Shown piece after piece: positions 1 to 8,626 of a DNA stretch of 42,245 bases (positions are counted from its first letter, which is position 1; each line of letters starts with the position of its first letter). Under the pieces are notes generated by a model that was not told where the DNA came from, made no database searches, and saw nothing but the letters and a program-made list of their open reading frames with translations. The position numbers and the translations under genes are program-made. Source of the DNA: Saccharopolyspora rectivirgula DSM 43747 (GTDB lineage Bacteria > Actinomycetota > Actinomycetes > Mycobacteriales > Pseudonocardiaceae); contig NZ_AYJW01000034.1 of the NCBI RefSeq assembly GCF_000497205.1, forward strand, positions 1 through 42,245. Direction: 5' to 3'.

Positions 1-316
1 GGTAACTCATGGCCGCGGATTGTGTCGACCATTCCAGGACGGGAACAAGCCCCGGAATAGCGAGAGAAACGCCACCACCCACCGGTGGAACATGAATCGA
101 AATCGAATAATCCCCCTGACCTGCGGTCGAAAAAAGTTGCTTTCACAAAACCAATTATTCGACCAAGAAAAGATCACCTTTTCGCAATTCCGATGTGCTC
201 CCATCGTTATTCGGTCGTGTGGATCCAGTCCTATTTCCCCAGCCGTTCCCGTGGCATGCTTCGCGCCGCACAAGTCGGGGGAATGTTGTTATTGGAGAAC
301 GAATTCGGGCAGCAGA
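1..316. other. Upstream non-coding stretch
   Basis: No convincing gene. The plus-strand frame of the LCP gene stays open across it but encodes an unstructured, Cys/Asn-rich sequence unlike the start of any LCP protein, and the DNA is visibly less GC-rich than the downstream gene. It probably holds the LCP promoter and leader; I cannot assign a specific -35/-10 pair. Confidence 0.5.
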
Positions 317-1351
317 ATGACTTACGCGCAGCCACAACCGGCTCACGAGCAGTCGCGAAGCCCTCATGGGCCGCCGATTCGGCGTCGACGCCCCGGCCGC
401 AGAACCCTTGCCGCTTTTGCGGTGCTCCTGCTGGTTTTGGTCGGATTTCTGGCGTACGTGGATTTCTCGCTGAAGCGGGAGGACGCGCTGCCGGCCGACG
501 GAAATCGGCCGGCGGACGGACCGGGCACGAATTGGTTGTTGGTGGGTTCGGACAGCCGGGACGGTCTCGACGCTGAGCGGCAGGCCGAACTCGGGACCGG
601 GGGCGTCGCGGGGCGGCGCACCGACACGGTGGTGCTGGTGCACATCCCCGAAGGGGACGGCAAACCCACCATGGTGAGCTTGCCGCGCGACTCCTACGTG
701 CCGATCCCCGGGCACGGCAAGGACAAGCTCAACGCCGCATTCGCTTACGGCGGCCCGCAACTGCTGGCCCGCACCGTGGAAACCGCCACCGGGGTGCGCA
801 TCGACCACTACGCCGAGATCGGCCTCGGCGGTTTCGCCGACATGACCGACGCGATCGGCGGTGTGGACATCTGCGTCGAGGAACCGATGCAGGACCCGAA
901 GGCCAATCTCGACCTGCAGGCCGGGTGCCAGACCCTCGACGGCCCGCAAGCCCTGGGGTACGTGCGCACCCGCGCGTCCGCGCGCGGCGACCTCGATCGG
1001 GTCGAGCGGCAGCGCGAGTTCCTCGCCGCGCTGACCGAGAAGGCCTCCAGTCCCGAGGTCTTCCTCAACCCGGTTCGCCTGCTCCCCCTGGTCCTCAACA
1101 CTTCCGGCGCGTTCCTGGTCGACCGGGGCGACCACGTCTGGCACCTCGCGAGCCTGGCCTTCGCCATGAACGGCATCGCCTCCGGAGAGGGCACCACCAC
1201 CACGGTCCCGGTCGGGGGTTTCGGCGAGACCTCCGACGGGGCATCGGTCCTCAAGTGGGACTCCGACAAGGCCGGGGCGCTCTTCGACGCGCTGGCCAAC
1301 GACACCCCGGTGCCGCCGGAGACCACCACCACCGCCTCGACGGGCGGCTGA
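317..1351 (+). CDS. LytR-CpsA-Psr (LCP) family cell-wall ligase
   Basis: A 344-residue membrane-anchored LCP protein. Family members transfer lipid-linked glycopolymers (arabinogalactan or teichoic-acid type) onto peptidoglycan outside the membrane. A basic cytoplasmic tail (IRRRRPGRR, about residues 21-29) precedes one transmembrane helix at about 31-49, followed by the LCP domain. Visible hallmarks are NWLLVGSDSRDG, the RRTDTVVLVHI segment, the SLPRDSYV motif with its conserved Arg-Asp, KLNAAFAYGG, IGGVDICV and the GYVRTRAS...GDLDRVERQREFL block. Start choice: the open frame runs upstream to about position 20, but the ATG at 317 gives the normal topology; the earlier sequence is not protein-like and the ribosome site is weak. 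The tail is Thr-rich (TTTTAS). No partner gene is adjacent, so the specific glycopolymer is unknown. Confidence 0.9.
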   Translation: MTYAQPQPAHEQSRSPHGPPIRRRRPGRRTLAAFAVLLLVLVGFLAYVDFSLKREDALPADGNRPADGPGTNWLLVGSDSRDGLDAERQAELGTGGVAGRRTDTVVLVHIPEGDGKPTMVSLPRDSYVPIPGHGKDKLNAAFAYGGPQLLARTVETATGVRIDHYAEIGLGGFADMTDAIGGVDICVEEPMQDPKANLDLQAGCQTLDGPQALGYVRTRASARGDLDRVERQREFLAALTEKASSPEVFLNPVRLLPLVLNTSGAFLVDRGDHVWHLASLAFAMNGIASGEGTTTTVPVGGFGETSDGASVLKWDSDKAGALFDALANDTPVPPETTTTASTGG

Positions 1352-1635
1352 CCAACGCCGGGAGGGGGAAACACGGGTGATCAGCCACTGCCTCGACGGG
1401 TGACGCGCCTTCGAGGCGGTGCTCGTCGCAATCGGTCGCCCCGTTCCTCCTGGGAGCAAGGCCGGACCACCTGCGCGCACTGCGGACGCAGGCGGTCCGG
1501 CTTTCATCCACATCGGATCGAAGAAAAGACCACCTCGTCGGGGAAGACGAACACAAGAGTCCACGTGGGACAAATCCAAGAGAGCGAAGGACTGGAGATT
1601 CGTTCACCGACGAGGAAAGCGGAGCCGCCAACGAC

Positions 1636-1677
1636 GAACGCCCCGCGCGGTTTGACCACCAACCGCACGGGGCGTTC
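1636..1677 (-). terminator. Hairpin terminator after the siderophore-binding gene
   Basis: Inverted repeat of 17 bp: left arm 1636-1652, right arm 1661-1677, loop of 8. The one mismatch becomes a G-U wobble in a minus-strand transcript, so the minus-strand RNA pairs fully. It lies 12 bp past the stop of the minus-strand lipoprotein gene. The remainder of the gap, 1352-1635, shows no gene. Confidence 0.75.
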
Positions 1678-1688
1678 CACCGATCAGG

Positions 1689-2630
1689 TCACCGCGGGGC
1701 GAGGTGCTCCTGCAGGTCGTCGAGGACGAGGTTGGCGGCGATCGGCCCGAGTCCGAGGAACCAGGTGTCGTCGGGGACCTCGATGGCCTTGCCGTTCTTG
1801 ACGGCGGTCAAGGAGGACCACTGCACGGAGTCGATCACCTCGTTCATCTTCTCCTCGGTGGCGTCCCCGTAAGCGGCGTAGAACAGCAGGTCCCCGTCGG
1901 CTTGGCCGAGCTGTTCGCGACTGATCTCGACGAAGGTCTTGTCGACGAGCTGGCTGTCCGGCCGACCGAGGCCCACGTCGGCGAGGATGGTGCCGATGTA
2001 GGAGCCGGTGCCGTACATCCGCAGGCCACCGGGGAGGAACCGCAGCGTGCTCACCCGGGTGTTGGCGGGGTCGCCGAGCTGCCTGCCGATGTCGGCGGCG
2101 CGCTCGTGGTAGTCGTCCAAGATCCGCTGCGCTTCCGCTTCCTTGCCGAGGGCTTTGGCGTAGAGGAGGAAGTTCTCCTTCCACGGCTTGCCGACGGTTT
2201 CGGCGAAGACGGTGGGGGCGATCTTGCTCAGCGCGTCGTAGTTCTGCTCGTCGCGGACCTTGCTGGACAGGATCAGATCGGGTTTCAGCGCGGCGATCTT
2301 CTCCAGGTTGGGCGAGCCGATGGTGCCGACGAATTCGATGTCGCCCGCTTTCTCGGCCAGGTAGGGCTGCAGCGAGCTGTTGACGTCGGGCAGCACGGTG
2401 CCGACGGGCTTGACGCCCAGGGCCAGCGCGGCGTCGAGTTCTCCGGTGTCGAGGACGACGACTCGCCGCGGCGTGCCGGGAACCTCGGTCCGCCCCATGG
2501 CGTGGTCGACGATTCGCCCGCCTTCCTGCGGAGCAGCGGATTGGTCGGGGGCGGGCGCGCCACACGCTGCGGCGGTCCCGAGCGCGAGCACAGCGGTGAT
2601 CGCCGCGAGCAGTCGACGGGGATGGAACAT
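1689..2630 (-). CDS. Iron-siderophore ABC transporter substrate-binding lipoprotein
   Basis: A 313-residue periplasmic-binding protein of the FecB/FepB type (cluster A-II). It would capture a ferric siderophore at the cell surface and deliver it to a FecCD-type permease. The signal peptide ends in a lipobox, GTAAAC, with the lipidated Cys at residue 23. The mature part has the two-lobe pattern: RRVVVLDTGELDAALALGVKPVGT, NLEKIAALKPDLIL, then the second lobe from about 190 with DGDLLFYAAYGD and WSSLTAVKNGKAIEVPDDTWFLGLGPIAANLVLDDL. No permease or ATPase gene is adjacent, so it probably works with one encoded elsewhere. The iron box at 2663-2681 lies 33 bp upstream of the start, so repression by an IdeR/DmdR regulator in iron-replete cells is expected. 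The siderophore cannot be predicted. Confidence 0.9.
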   Translation of the reverse strand: MFHPRRLLAAITAVLALGTAAACGAPAPDQSAAPQEGGRIVDHAMGRTEVPGTPRRVVVLDTGELDAALALGVKPVGTVLPDVNSSLQPYLAEKAGDIEFVGTIGSPNLEKIAALKPDLILSSKVRDEQNYDALSKIAPTVFAETVGKPWKENFLLYAKALGKEAEAQRILDDYHERAADIGRQLGDPANTRVSTLRFLPGGLRMYGTGSYIGTILADVGLGRPDSQLVDKTFVEISREQLGQADGDLLFYAAYGDATEEKMNEVIDSVQWSSLTAVKNGKAIEVPDDTWFLGLGPIAANLVLDDLQEHLAPR

Positions 2631-2662
2631 GGTGCTCCCTGCTCTCCAAGAACCGAGTTTGG

Positions 2663-2681
2663 TTTGGTTAGGCTAAGCTAA
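2663..2681 (-). promoter_or_regulatory. IdeR/DmdR-type iron box
   Basis: The plus-strand sequence TTTGGTTAGGCTAAGCTAA matches the actinobacterial iron-box consensus TTAGGTTAGGCTAACCTAA at 17 of 19 positions. It sits 33 bp upstream of the siderophore-binding lipoprotein gene, where a bound repressor would cover the promoter. It is also 16 bp upstream of a possible small plus-strand ORF at 2698. Confidence 0.85.
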
Positions 2682-2697
2682 TACGAACGTGGTGTCG

Positions 2698-2898
2698 ATG
2701 GAAGAGAGCGACATCACCGCAGGTGCATGCCCTTCCAGCACGGTCGGCTGCCGATGCGGCATCGCGAGCTGGTGGGCCCGCCACTGCGAGCACCACGCCG
2801 GGCGCTCGCGGTGCCGAGCCCGCCGCGCGGTCGACCACCAGACCAGCACGCCCACCATGACGCGACATCCCAGATCGAATCCGAAGTGGACAAGATGA
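2698..2898 (+). CDS. Possible small Cys/His-rich protein next to the iron box
   Basis: A 66-residue open frame, or 69 residues from the GTG at 2689. It encodes a Cys- and His-rich sequence (GCRCGIASWWARHCEHH) with a strongly basic C-terminus. For: it starts just downstream of the iron box, and its third codon positions are GC-rich. Against: no ribosome site, so it would have to be leaderless, and a competing antisense frame at 2673-2921 (82 codons) is also GC3-rich. I do not recognise a family. From 2899 to 3045 I see nothing more. Confidence 0.25.
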   Translation: MEESDITAGACPSSTVGCRCGIASWWARHCEHHAGRSRCRARRAVDHQTSTPTMTRHPRSNPKWTR

Positions 2899-3045
2899 TC
2901 TGCCGACCCGAGGCCGGCCATCCGCCCCCGCGGTCACGACGAGAGACCGAACACCCAAGCCTGACCGCCTCCGCAGCAGGCGCCCGTGCAGCACCCCCAC
3001 CGGAGAAACCCTGCTCATGTCGGTGCTCGGTGTTGAGATGGCGTC

Positions 3046-3621
3046 ATGAGGTGGGAAACGCATCCGGTGACCCCGGAACGCTTCGACGATTTCGCGGACG
3101 TCATCAACCGCAACCGACGCCTCAACCACTGCTGGTGCCTGTCGCACCGACTCCCACCGGCGGAGATCGAACGCCTGGGCGGTGGCAGTCGCGAGCAGGC
3201 CATGCGCCGCTGGTGCGAGCGGGAGCATCCCCCGGGGGTGGTGACCTACCGGGACGGCGAGCCGGTCGGGTGGTGCAGCATCAGCCCCCGCAGCGAGATC
3301 CCGCGGCTGGCCCGCTCCCGCCTGATCCGCCCCGTCGACGACGTGGCGGTGTGGAGCATCATCTGCCTCGTCGTCCGCCCGGGCCACCGCCGACAAGGCG
3401 TGACCGGGCCGATGCTGGAAGGCGCGGTGTCCTACGCCGCCGAGCACGGCGCGCCCGCCGTGGAGGCCTACCCCGTGGACCCTCCCGGGCGCATGGACCT
3501 GACCATGGCGTTCGTCGGCACCAAATCCATGTTCGAAAGGGCCGGTTTCCGCGTGGTGGGCACCACCGACGCCGTGGCCAGCGGCATGCCCCGCTTGGTC
3601 ATGCGCCGCTACTTCTCCTGA
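3046..3621 (+). CDS. GNAT family N-acetyltransferase
   Basis: A 191-residue Gcn5-related acetyltransferase. The acetyl-CoA-binding core is seen in DVAVWSIICLVVRPGHRRQGVTGPMLEGAVSYAAEHGAPAVEAYPVD (about 98-145), which includes the R-x-x-Q-G-V/T pyrophosphate loop. The terminal strand carries the usual SMFERAGFRVVGT. The N-terminal part has a Trp/Cys-rich segment (NHCWCLSH) seen in a subgroup of small-molecule GNATs. The substrate is not predictable. The gene stands alone with a weak ribosome site (GAGATGG). Confidence 0.85.
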   Translation: MRWETHPVTPERFDDFADVINRNRRLNHCWCLSHRLPPAEIERLGGGSREQAMRRWCEREHPPGVVTYRDGEPVGWCSISPRSEIPRLARSRLIRPVDDVAVWSIICLVVRPGHRRQGVTGPMLEGAVSYAAEHGAPAVEAYPVDPPGRMDLTMAFVGTKSMFERAGFRVVGTTDAVASGMPRLVMRRYFS

Positions 3622-3656
3622 GCGAAAACCATGCAACCCTACCTCTCCTGAGCGAA
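3609..3656 (+). repeat. Short tandem duplication at a gene end
   Basis: An 18-bp unit, CTACnTCTCCTGAGCGAA, occurs at 3609-3626, covering the last codons and stop of the GNAT gene, and again at 3639-3656, with a 30-bp period. It looks like a local duplication just past the stop. Confidence 0.6.
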
Positions 3657-3898
3657 GATTGAGGTAGACCTGCCGTGTCACACCAACTCGTCCACAGCAA
3701 CATCGGAAGAACAACAACGGTTCCGGCCTGACGAATCGATTGCCACCGCAGCGCCCCTGCTCGCGATCTACTGCCCGTCGGGGACGAATTGCCCTGTTGA
3801 TCGATTCAATCACCCGGAAGGTGGGTCGTGTTGCGACGGTCCTGGCCGCGTGCGGGATCGCCCAACAGTTCCTCCGCGGATTCGAGAGCAGGTATCAA

Positions 3899-4723
3899 AT
3901 GGGCACAATCACCACACCTGACGGAACCGAGATCTACTACAAGGACTGGGGATCTGGCCAACCGATCGTGTTCAGCCACGGCTGGCCGCTGTCGTCCGAC
4001 GACTGGGACAACCAGATGCTGTTCTTCCTGCAGCAGGGTTACCGGGTCATCGCGCACGACCGGCGCGGGCACGGGCGTTCCAGCCACCCCGCCGAGGGCC
4101 ACGACATGGACCACTACGCCGACGACCTCGCGGCGTTGACCGAGCAGCTGGACCTCCAGAACGCCATTCACGTGGGCCATTCGACCGGCGGCGGTGAAGT
4201 GATCCGCTACCTGGCCCGGCACGGCCAGAGCCGAGCGGCCAAAGCCGTGCTCATCAACGCGGTTCCACCGCTGATGGTCAAAACTGGGAACAACCCGAAC
4301 GGCACGCCCAAAGAAGTGTTCGACGAATACCAGGCGCAGCTGGCGGCCAACCGTTCGGAGATGTACTACTCGGTGGCTTCCGGGCCTTTCTACGGATACA
4401 ACCGCCCGGACGCGAAACCTTCGGAAGCCATCATCCTGAACTGGTGGCGCCAGGGCATGACGGGCGACGCGAAAGCGCACTACGAAGGCATCGTCGCCTT
4501 CTCCCAAACCGACTTCACCGAAGACCTGAAGAAGGTCACCCTCCCGGTCTTGGTGATGCACAGCGTCGACGACCAGATAGTGCCCTACCAGGCCGCCGGC
4601 CCCCGGTCAGCGGAGCTCCTGCCGAACGGGACGCTGAAGACCTACGAAGGCCTTCCGCACGGCATGCCCACCACGCACGCCAAAACGATCAATGCTGATC
4701 TGCTGGAGTTCCTGAAGAGGTAG
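3899..4723 (+). CDS. Alpha/beta hydrolase, non-heme chloroperoxidase-like
   Basis: A 274-residue alpha/beta hydrolase of the cofactor-free haloperoxidase/arylesterase group. It opens [31 protein letters not shown], which is nearly diagnostic of that group. The nucleophile elbow is GHSTGG with Ser95. The acid is in HSVDDQIVP and the histidine in the LPHGMPTTH segment near the C-terminus. Members hydrolyse small esters and form peracids in vitro; the natural substrate is unknown. The frame is open upstream to 3740, but the ATG at 3899 matches the family N-terminus. A large inverted repeat follows the stop. Confidence 0.9.
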   Translation: MGTITTPDGTEIYYKDWGSGQPIVFSHGWPLSSDDWDNQMLFFLQQGYRVIAHDRRGHGRSSHPAEGHDMDHYADDLAALTEQLDLQNAIHVGHSTGGGEVIRYLARHGQSRAAKAVLINAVPPLMVKTGNNPNGTPKEVFDEYQAQLAANRSEMYYSVASGPFYGYNRPDAKPSEAIILNWWRQGMTGDAKAHYEGIVAFSQTDFTEDLKKVTLPVLVMHSVDDQIVPYQAAGPRSAELLPNGTLKTYEGLPHGMPTTHAKTINADLLEFLKR

Positions 4724-4736
4724 CCGCATCCTCGCA

Positions 4737-4818
4737 CCGGAATTCACCGAGGACGACCGGGGACAGCGCTGCCGAGCGGTCTTCTGCTCGGCAACACCGC
4801 CGCCTCGGTGAATTCCGG
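4737..4818. terminator. Nested inverted repeat between convergent genes
   Basis: A perfect 16-bp inverted repeat (4737-4752 and 4803-4818) encloses a second 7-bp hairpin (4771-4777 and 4786-4792). It separates the 3' ends of the plus-strand hydrolase and the minus-strand gene at 4834, so it probably terminates both. The long outer arms with a 50-bp interior are unusual for a simple terminator. Confidence 0.6.
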
Positions 4819-4833
4819 GTGGTCGCGGAACGT

Positions 4834-5557
4834 TCAGCTCGACTCCCACTCCCGCGTCGGACGGCGAGTCCGGAAGGAGTCCGCGCGCACCTCGGCGAAC
4901 CGGGTTCGGGTGAACAAGGTCGAGCCGTCGGTGAAATCGGTCCGCAGGAACGTCGGGCGCGGAATGCTGCGCCCCAGCAGGGCCAACTGCATGTCGGCGA
5001 TCCGCTCCAACGGCACCTCGAAGTAGGTGGCCGGGACGTTCTCCGACGAGGCCAAGTTCTTGGCCGCGTTCTGCACCTGGCTCACCACCGCCCGGGCCCG
5101 GCCGAAGAACCCTCCCCCGGAGGACTCCTGCTGCTCTTCTTCCAGGTGCTTTTCCTTGACCACGACGGCCAGCCGCTGGGTGGTGAGGACCAGGAACGCT
5201 TCCCCGGGGACGTTCGCGATGTGGTCGCCGAACAGCACGGCATCGCGCCCGGGCTGGTCCGCGAACACCCACCCACATGATCGACGGGTCGTCGGCCCAC
5301 TCGTCGTTCAGGAAATCACCGTTGGTGAGCTGTTCGCTGGGCAGCGGCCAGTTCGGTGGTTCGATCCGCGTTCTGCGGACTTCGGACATCACGGGGTGCG
5401 GGACGCGGAACTGCTGGTCCACCACCGATCCCACGTAACCCTGGACTGGGAGTTCGATCCACAGCAGTGATTCGCGTTCCCGCAGCCACCGCTGTTCGAG
5501 GACCGGTTTCCACTTGCGCCACAACGAGTTCTGGTCGATCAAAGACAGGTCGGCCAC
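4834..5557 (-). pseudogene. Unknown protein gene, frame broken once at a G run
   Basis: Read from GTG 5557, the frame encodes MADLSLIDQNSLWRKW... for about 95 residues and then leaves the coding phase at 5267-5274. The rest continues in another frame (FADQPGRDAVLFGDHIANVPGEAFLVLTTQRLAVVVKEKH...) to the stop at 4834. Removing one G from the minus-strand GGGTGGG run restores one continuous protein of about 240 residues with no internal stop. The LVLTTQRLAVVVKE segment recalls PH-like or YokE-type small domains, but I do not recognise the family. It starts 6 bp after the corrected stop of the gene upstream (5564-6510), so the two are likely co-transcribed. A sequencing error is at least as likely as true inactivation. 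Confidence 0.6.
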
Positions 5558-5563
5558 GATCCC

Positions 5564-6510
5564 TCACCGCCTGCTGCTGTTGAACGCTTCGACCATGGCG
5601 CGTGCGCTGGCGGGTTCTTCGCGTTCAGCACGAAGCCCGAGCCGTCCTCCAGCAGCAGCGCGCAATGCCGCAGATCGTTGGGATCCTTGGCGTCACCCGC
5701 CAACTGGCAGTGGGCGATGTCGTTCAATCCCAGCTCGAACCACGGGTGGACTTCTTCGCCCCGAATCGGCTCACCGGGCTGGTTCTCGCCGAACCTCTCC
5801 GGCTCCCTGGTGACCAGAGCGCGCGCCGTCTCGCGAAACCCCGGGCCTTTGGTGATCTCCTCCATGCCCTCCGGAACTTCGACCTCCGGGACGAGCACCC
5901 CCCAATCTGGTCGGCGTCAGCACCCACAACTGCTCGAGCGCGACAGTGCCTTCTGGGCGCTTGGACCTGGCCACCGCATCGCAGCGCAATCCGGATGCGA
6001 ACCGACAACGGTCAAATCAGCTGAGGGAGTGCTGCCACCGGAGGTCTTTCCGCTGTCATCGCCACCGCCGAAGGCCGCGGTCAGAATCCCCACGGCCACC
6101 GCGCCACCGACTTCGGCAGCAGCTTTGTCGGCCGCCCGGGCAAACCGCTTACCGACGCTCTGCTTCTCAGTCTGCTTTCGGAAACCGTTCTCGGTGCATC
6201 CATCCACCCGGTAGGTCTTGCGAACCTGCCACACCGCCCACAAGATCGGCTCACCCGGCTGGCACCAACAGCGCCGCGCGGTCAACGCCGCACCGAGTCC
6301 CTGCGACACCGTCACGATCCACGCCCCTCGGAGTTGGAAACCGCGTTCCTCCGCCGCGCGCCGCTCCTGCTCGCTCGACGGGTCCACCGCCTTGTCGTAT
6401 CCGTACTCGACGCCCTGCTCGACGCCCTCCTGGGACACGGCCTTGCTGTCGCTTACCCGCTGACCTGCTGCATCTCCTCCTGGAGCTGCCTGCTCACGCG
6501 GCTTGCTCAT
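5564..6510 (-). pseudogene. Unknown protein gene with three frame breaks
   Basis: The ATG at 6510 opens MSKPREQAAPGGDAAGQRVSDSK..., with an Ala/Gly-rich hydrophobic stretch (AAAEVGGAVAVGILTAAFGG) that may be a membrane or amphipathic segment. Coding phase then shifts near 5965-5967 (one base missing), at the six-C run 5898-5903 (one base extra) and near 5610 (one base missing). With these three fixes the product is one protein of about 315 residues ending NPASARAMVEAFNSSRR, with its stop at 5564, 6 bp before the next gene. The downstream section (FGENQPGEPIRGEEVHPWFELGLNDIAHCQL) is well-formed coding sequence without stops. Function unknown. Three single-base errors in G/C runs, without missense decay, suggest a sequencing artefact or very recent inactivation. 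Confidence 0.6.
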
Positions 6511-7366
6511 CGAACTTCCGCATCACCTCCTGCAGACGCTGCGACGCCTGCACCGCATTCCTTCCACGCGTATTCGGAAGGTGGCGGCTCGTGATGCTAT
6601 CGGGGCAAGCGATCTGGTCAGCCCCAGAAGAAAACATCCGTGCCGTGAGAAACCGCTCCACGCGTCCGCGACCGACACGCGAAGCGATCAAGCGAGGATC
6701 AAAAGCAGTGCAGCGGAAACGCCCGCAGTTCCGCTCAGTTGAACCGCACCCGAACTCCACCTCTTCATCCCAATTGTCCGCAATGGACGCAAGTGGGTCT
6801 TGGCGCTCCACCGCGAATTGAGCGAGTGCTCAGCGAACCCCGCAGCGCGAATACCGGCCAGTAGTCCTGGATGCAATGCCGTTGCAACGTCGCGTGCCGC
6901 ACTCTGACGTCCTGTTCTCCCCGCGCTCGCAGAGGAGAGGATTCGTGGTCGAACTCGGTCGCGGCAAGGGCTCTCGCCAAACAGGTGTGGATGCTCCGGT
7001 AGCGCTACAGCGCCCTCCGACGGTCTCCGGCGCCCCCTTTCCGCGTCTGCCCGCAAACACCTCGCTCTGCCGCGGGACTCCGCCGGGGGAGTGACCCACC
7101 GAGCACCAGCACTTCGGAGGTAGAAGATGGATCTTCGCAGGTGAGAAGGACCGCCGGTGCAGCGCGAAACCCGTGGCGCTGAACGGATACAGCTCGTTCT
7201 CGGGGTAGCTCTGGACCAGGTCTCCCCCTAACCTGAGAGTATGATCTTCATCACTCGCGGGACTGCAGTGGCATAGGATCGACTGACCGCCAGCACGGAA
7301 GCAAAACCGCTGAAAAGCGCAACCATGACGCGGAAGTCGGCCGCCTGGCGCTTGGAGGATGCCGCC
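6511..7366. other. Long non-coding stretch before the alcohol dehydrogenase
   Basis: 856 bp without a supportable gene. On the minus strand a short frame ending QASQRLQEVMRKFDEQAA overlaps the start of the 6510 gene. It has a GGAAGGA site upstream of a GTG, but would be only 19 residues. The rest is of lower GC. Items of note are GTTGCAAC at 6881-6888, the same core as the repeated sites at 24581-24640, and the palindrome GAAGATGGATCTTC at 7123-7136. Either could serve the dehydrogenase promoter. Confidence 0.4.
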
Positions 7367-8626
7367 ATGACCGTGCAAAGCCGTGTATCCCGTCCCCTGC
7401 ACCAGACTGCGGTCAGCACTACCGCTCCCGCGGCTGAGCTTCCTGGCCCGCGCACCGCGGAGAGCATGAGCAGCACGGGCCAACTGGCCAAGTTCCACGT
7501 TCCGGAAGTGGTGTTCGGTCCGGGTGCCCTGGCTGAACTGGGCCACTGCGCTCGCAGACTAGGTGCCCGACGCCCATTCCTCGTCACCGACGCGGGGCTC
7601 ACCGAAGCGCGGTGGGCGGCCGAGGCGGTCGACCACCTCGAACAGGCCGGGCTGTCCTCGGTGGTGTGGAACGCGGTCACACCGAATCCGAAGGACCACG
7701 AAGTCGAAGCGGCCTACGCGCGCTACGCCGAAACCGACAGCGACGTGATCATCGGTGTCGGTGGCGGCTCGGTGATCGACGCCGCCAAGGGCGTGGCGAT
7801 CTTGGCCAGCAACGGCGGCCGGATCCTCGACTACGAGGGCGTGGACAAGGTGGTCAACCCCATTCCACCGCTGGTCATGGCGCCTTCCACCTCGGGCAGC
7901 GGCGCGGACGTCTCCCAATTCGCGATCATCACCGACACCGCCGCAGCCAAGAAGATCACCATCCTGAGCCGGACCCTGGTGCCGGACATCTCCCTGGTGG
8001 ACCCGAGGCTGCTGACCACGATGCCGGACTGGTTGAACGCCTCCACCGGTCTCGACGCCCTCACCCACGCGATCGAGTCGTTCGTCTCCCGCGCCCACAA
8101 CTCGCTCACCGAGCAGCACTCGCTGCACGCCACGCGATTAATCATGAACAATCTCGCCCGGACCATGTTCCGGCCGACCGAGGCCGCGCCGCGGATCGCG
8201 ATGGCGCAAGGAGCGCTGGAGGCGGGGATGGCCTTCACCAACGCGATCCTCGGCGCGACCCACGCGATGAGCCACCAGGTGGGCGGTTTGCTCGACGCCC
8301 CGCACGGCGTGATCAACGGAGTGCTGCTGCCGCACGTGATCCGCTTCAACGCCGAGACCCATGCCGAGCGCTACGTACCGCTGGCACAAGCCGCCGGCAT
8401 CGACACCGAAGGGACACCGGCCCTCGAGGTCGCCCACGCCTTGGCGGCGCGGATCAAAGAACTGGCCGACATGGTCGGGGTCCCCAAGAACCTGAGGGCG
8501 CTCGGCGTGACCGAAACCGACGTCCAGCTCCTGGCGCGCAACACCCTCCAGGACGCTTGCCTCACCACCAACCCGCGCGAAGCGGGAGCAGCTGAGATCG
8601 AGTGGTTGTTCCGGGCGGCGCTGTGA
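7367..8626 (+). CDS. Iron-containing alcohol dehydrogenase (group III), Mpd-like
   Basis: A metal-dependent alcohol dehydrogenase of the FucO/1,3-propanediol dehydrogenase superfamily. The nucleotide site is GVGGGSVIDAAKG. The metal ligands are present as Asp230 and His234 (GLDALTHAIESF), His299 and His313, with the catalytic-type His303 between them (HAMSH...DAPHG). The ATG at 7367 has a GGAGGA site 7 bp upstream and gives 419 residues; the ATG at 7466 would give a more typical 386 but is poorly spaced from its ribosome site. The last bases overlap the sensor kinase start by GTGA, so the three genes form an operon. In Mycobacterium smegmatis, as I recall, a propanediol dehydrogenase lies beside the MnoSR two-component genes and the methanol dehydrogenase gene; this order is similar. 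The substrate is probably a short alcohol or diol, with mycofactocin as possible acceptor. Confidence 0.85.
   Translation: MTVQSRVSRPLHQTAVSTTAPAAELPGPRTAESMSSTGQLAKFHVPEVVFGPGALAELGHCARRLGARRPFLVTDAGLTEARWAAEAVDHLEQAGLSSVVWNAVTPNPKDHEVEAAYARYAETDSDVIIGVGGGSVIDAAKGVAILASNGGRILDYEGVDKVVNPIPPLVMAPSTSGSGADVSQFAIITDTAAAKKITILSRTLVPDISLVDPRLLTTMPDWLNASTGLDALTHAIESFVSRAHNSLTEQHSLHATRLIMNNLARTMFRPTEAAPRIAMAQGALEAGMAFTNAILGATHAMSHQVGGLLDAPHGVINGVLLPHVIRFNAETHAERYVPLAQAAGIDTEGTPALEVAHALAARIKELADMVGVPKNLRALGVTETDVQLLARNTLQDACLTTNPREAGAAEIEWLFRAAL

Noticed and set aside
20-316. Extension of the LCP gene to a start at 20
   Set aside because: The extra 99 residues are unlike LCP proteins and would bury the transmembrane anchor; DNA composition changes at 317.
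6511-6569. Small ORF ending QEVMRKFDEQAA before the 6510 gene
   Set aside because: Only 19 codons from the best ribosome site; longer versions have no supported start.
6830-7546. Minus-strand gene upstream of the alcohol dehydrogenase
   Set aside because: It overlaps the coding start of the dehydrogenase and has no family features or ribosome site.
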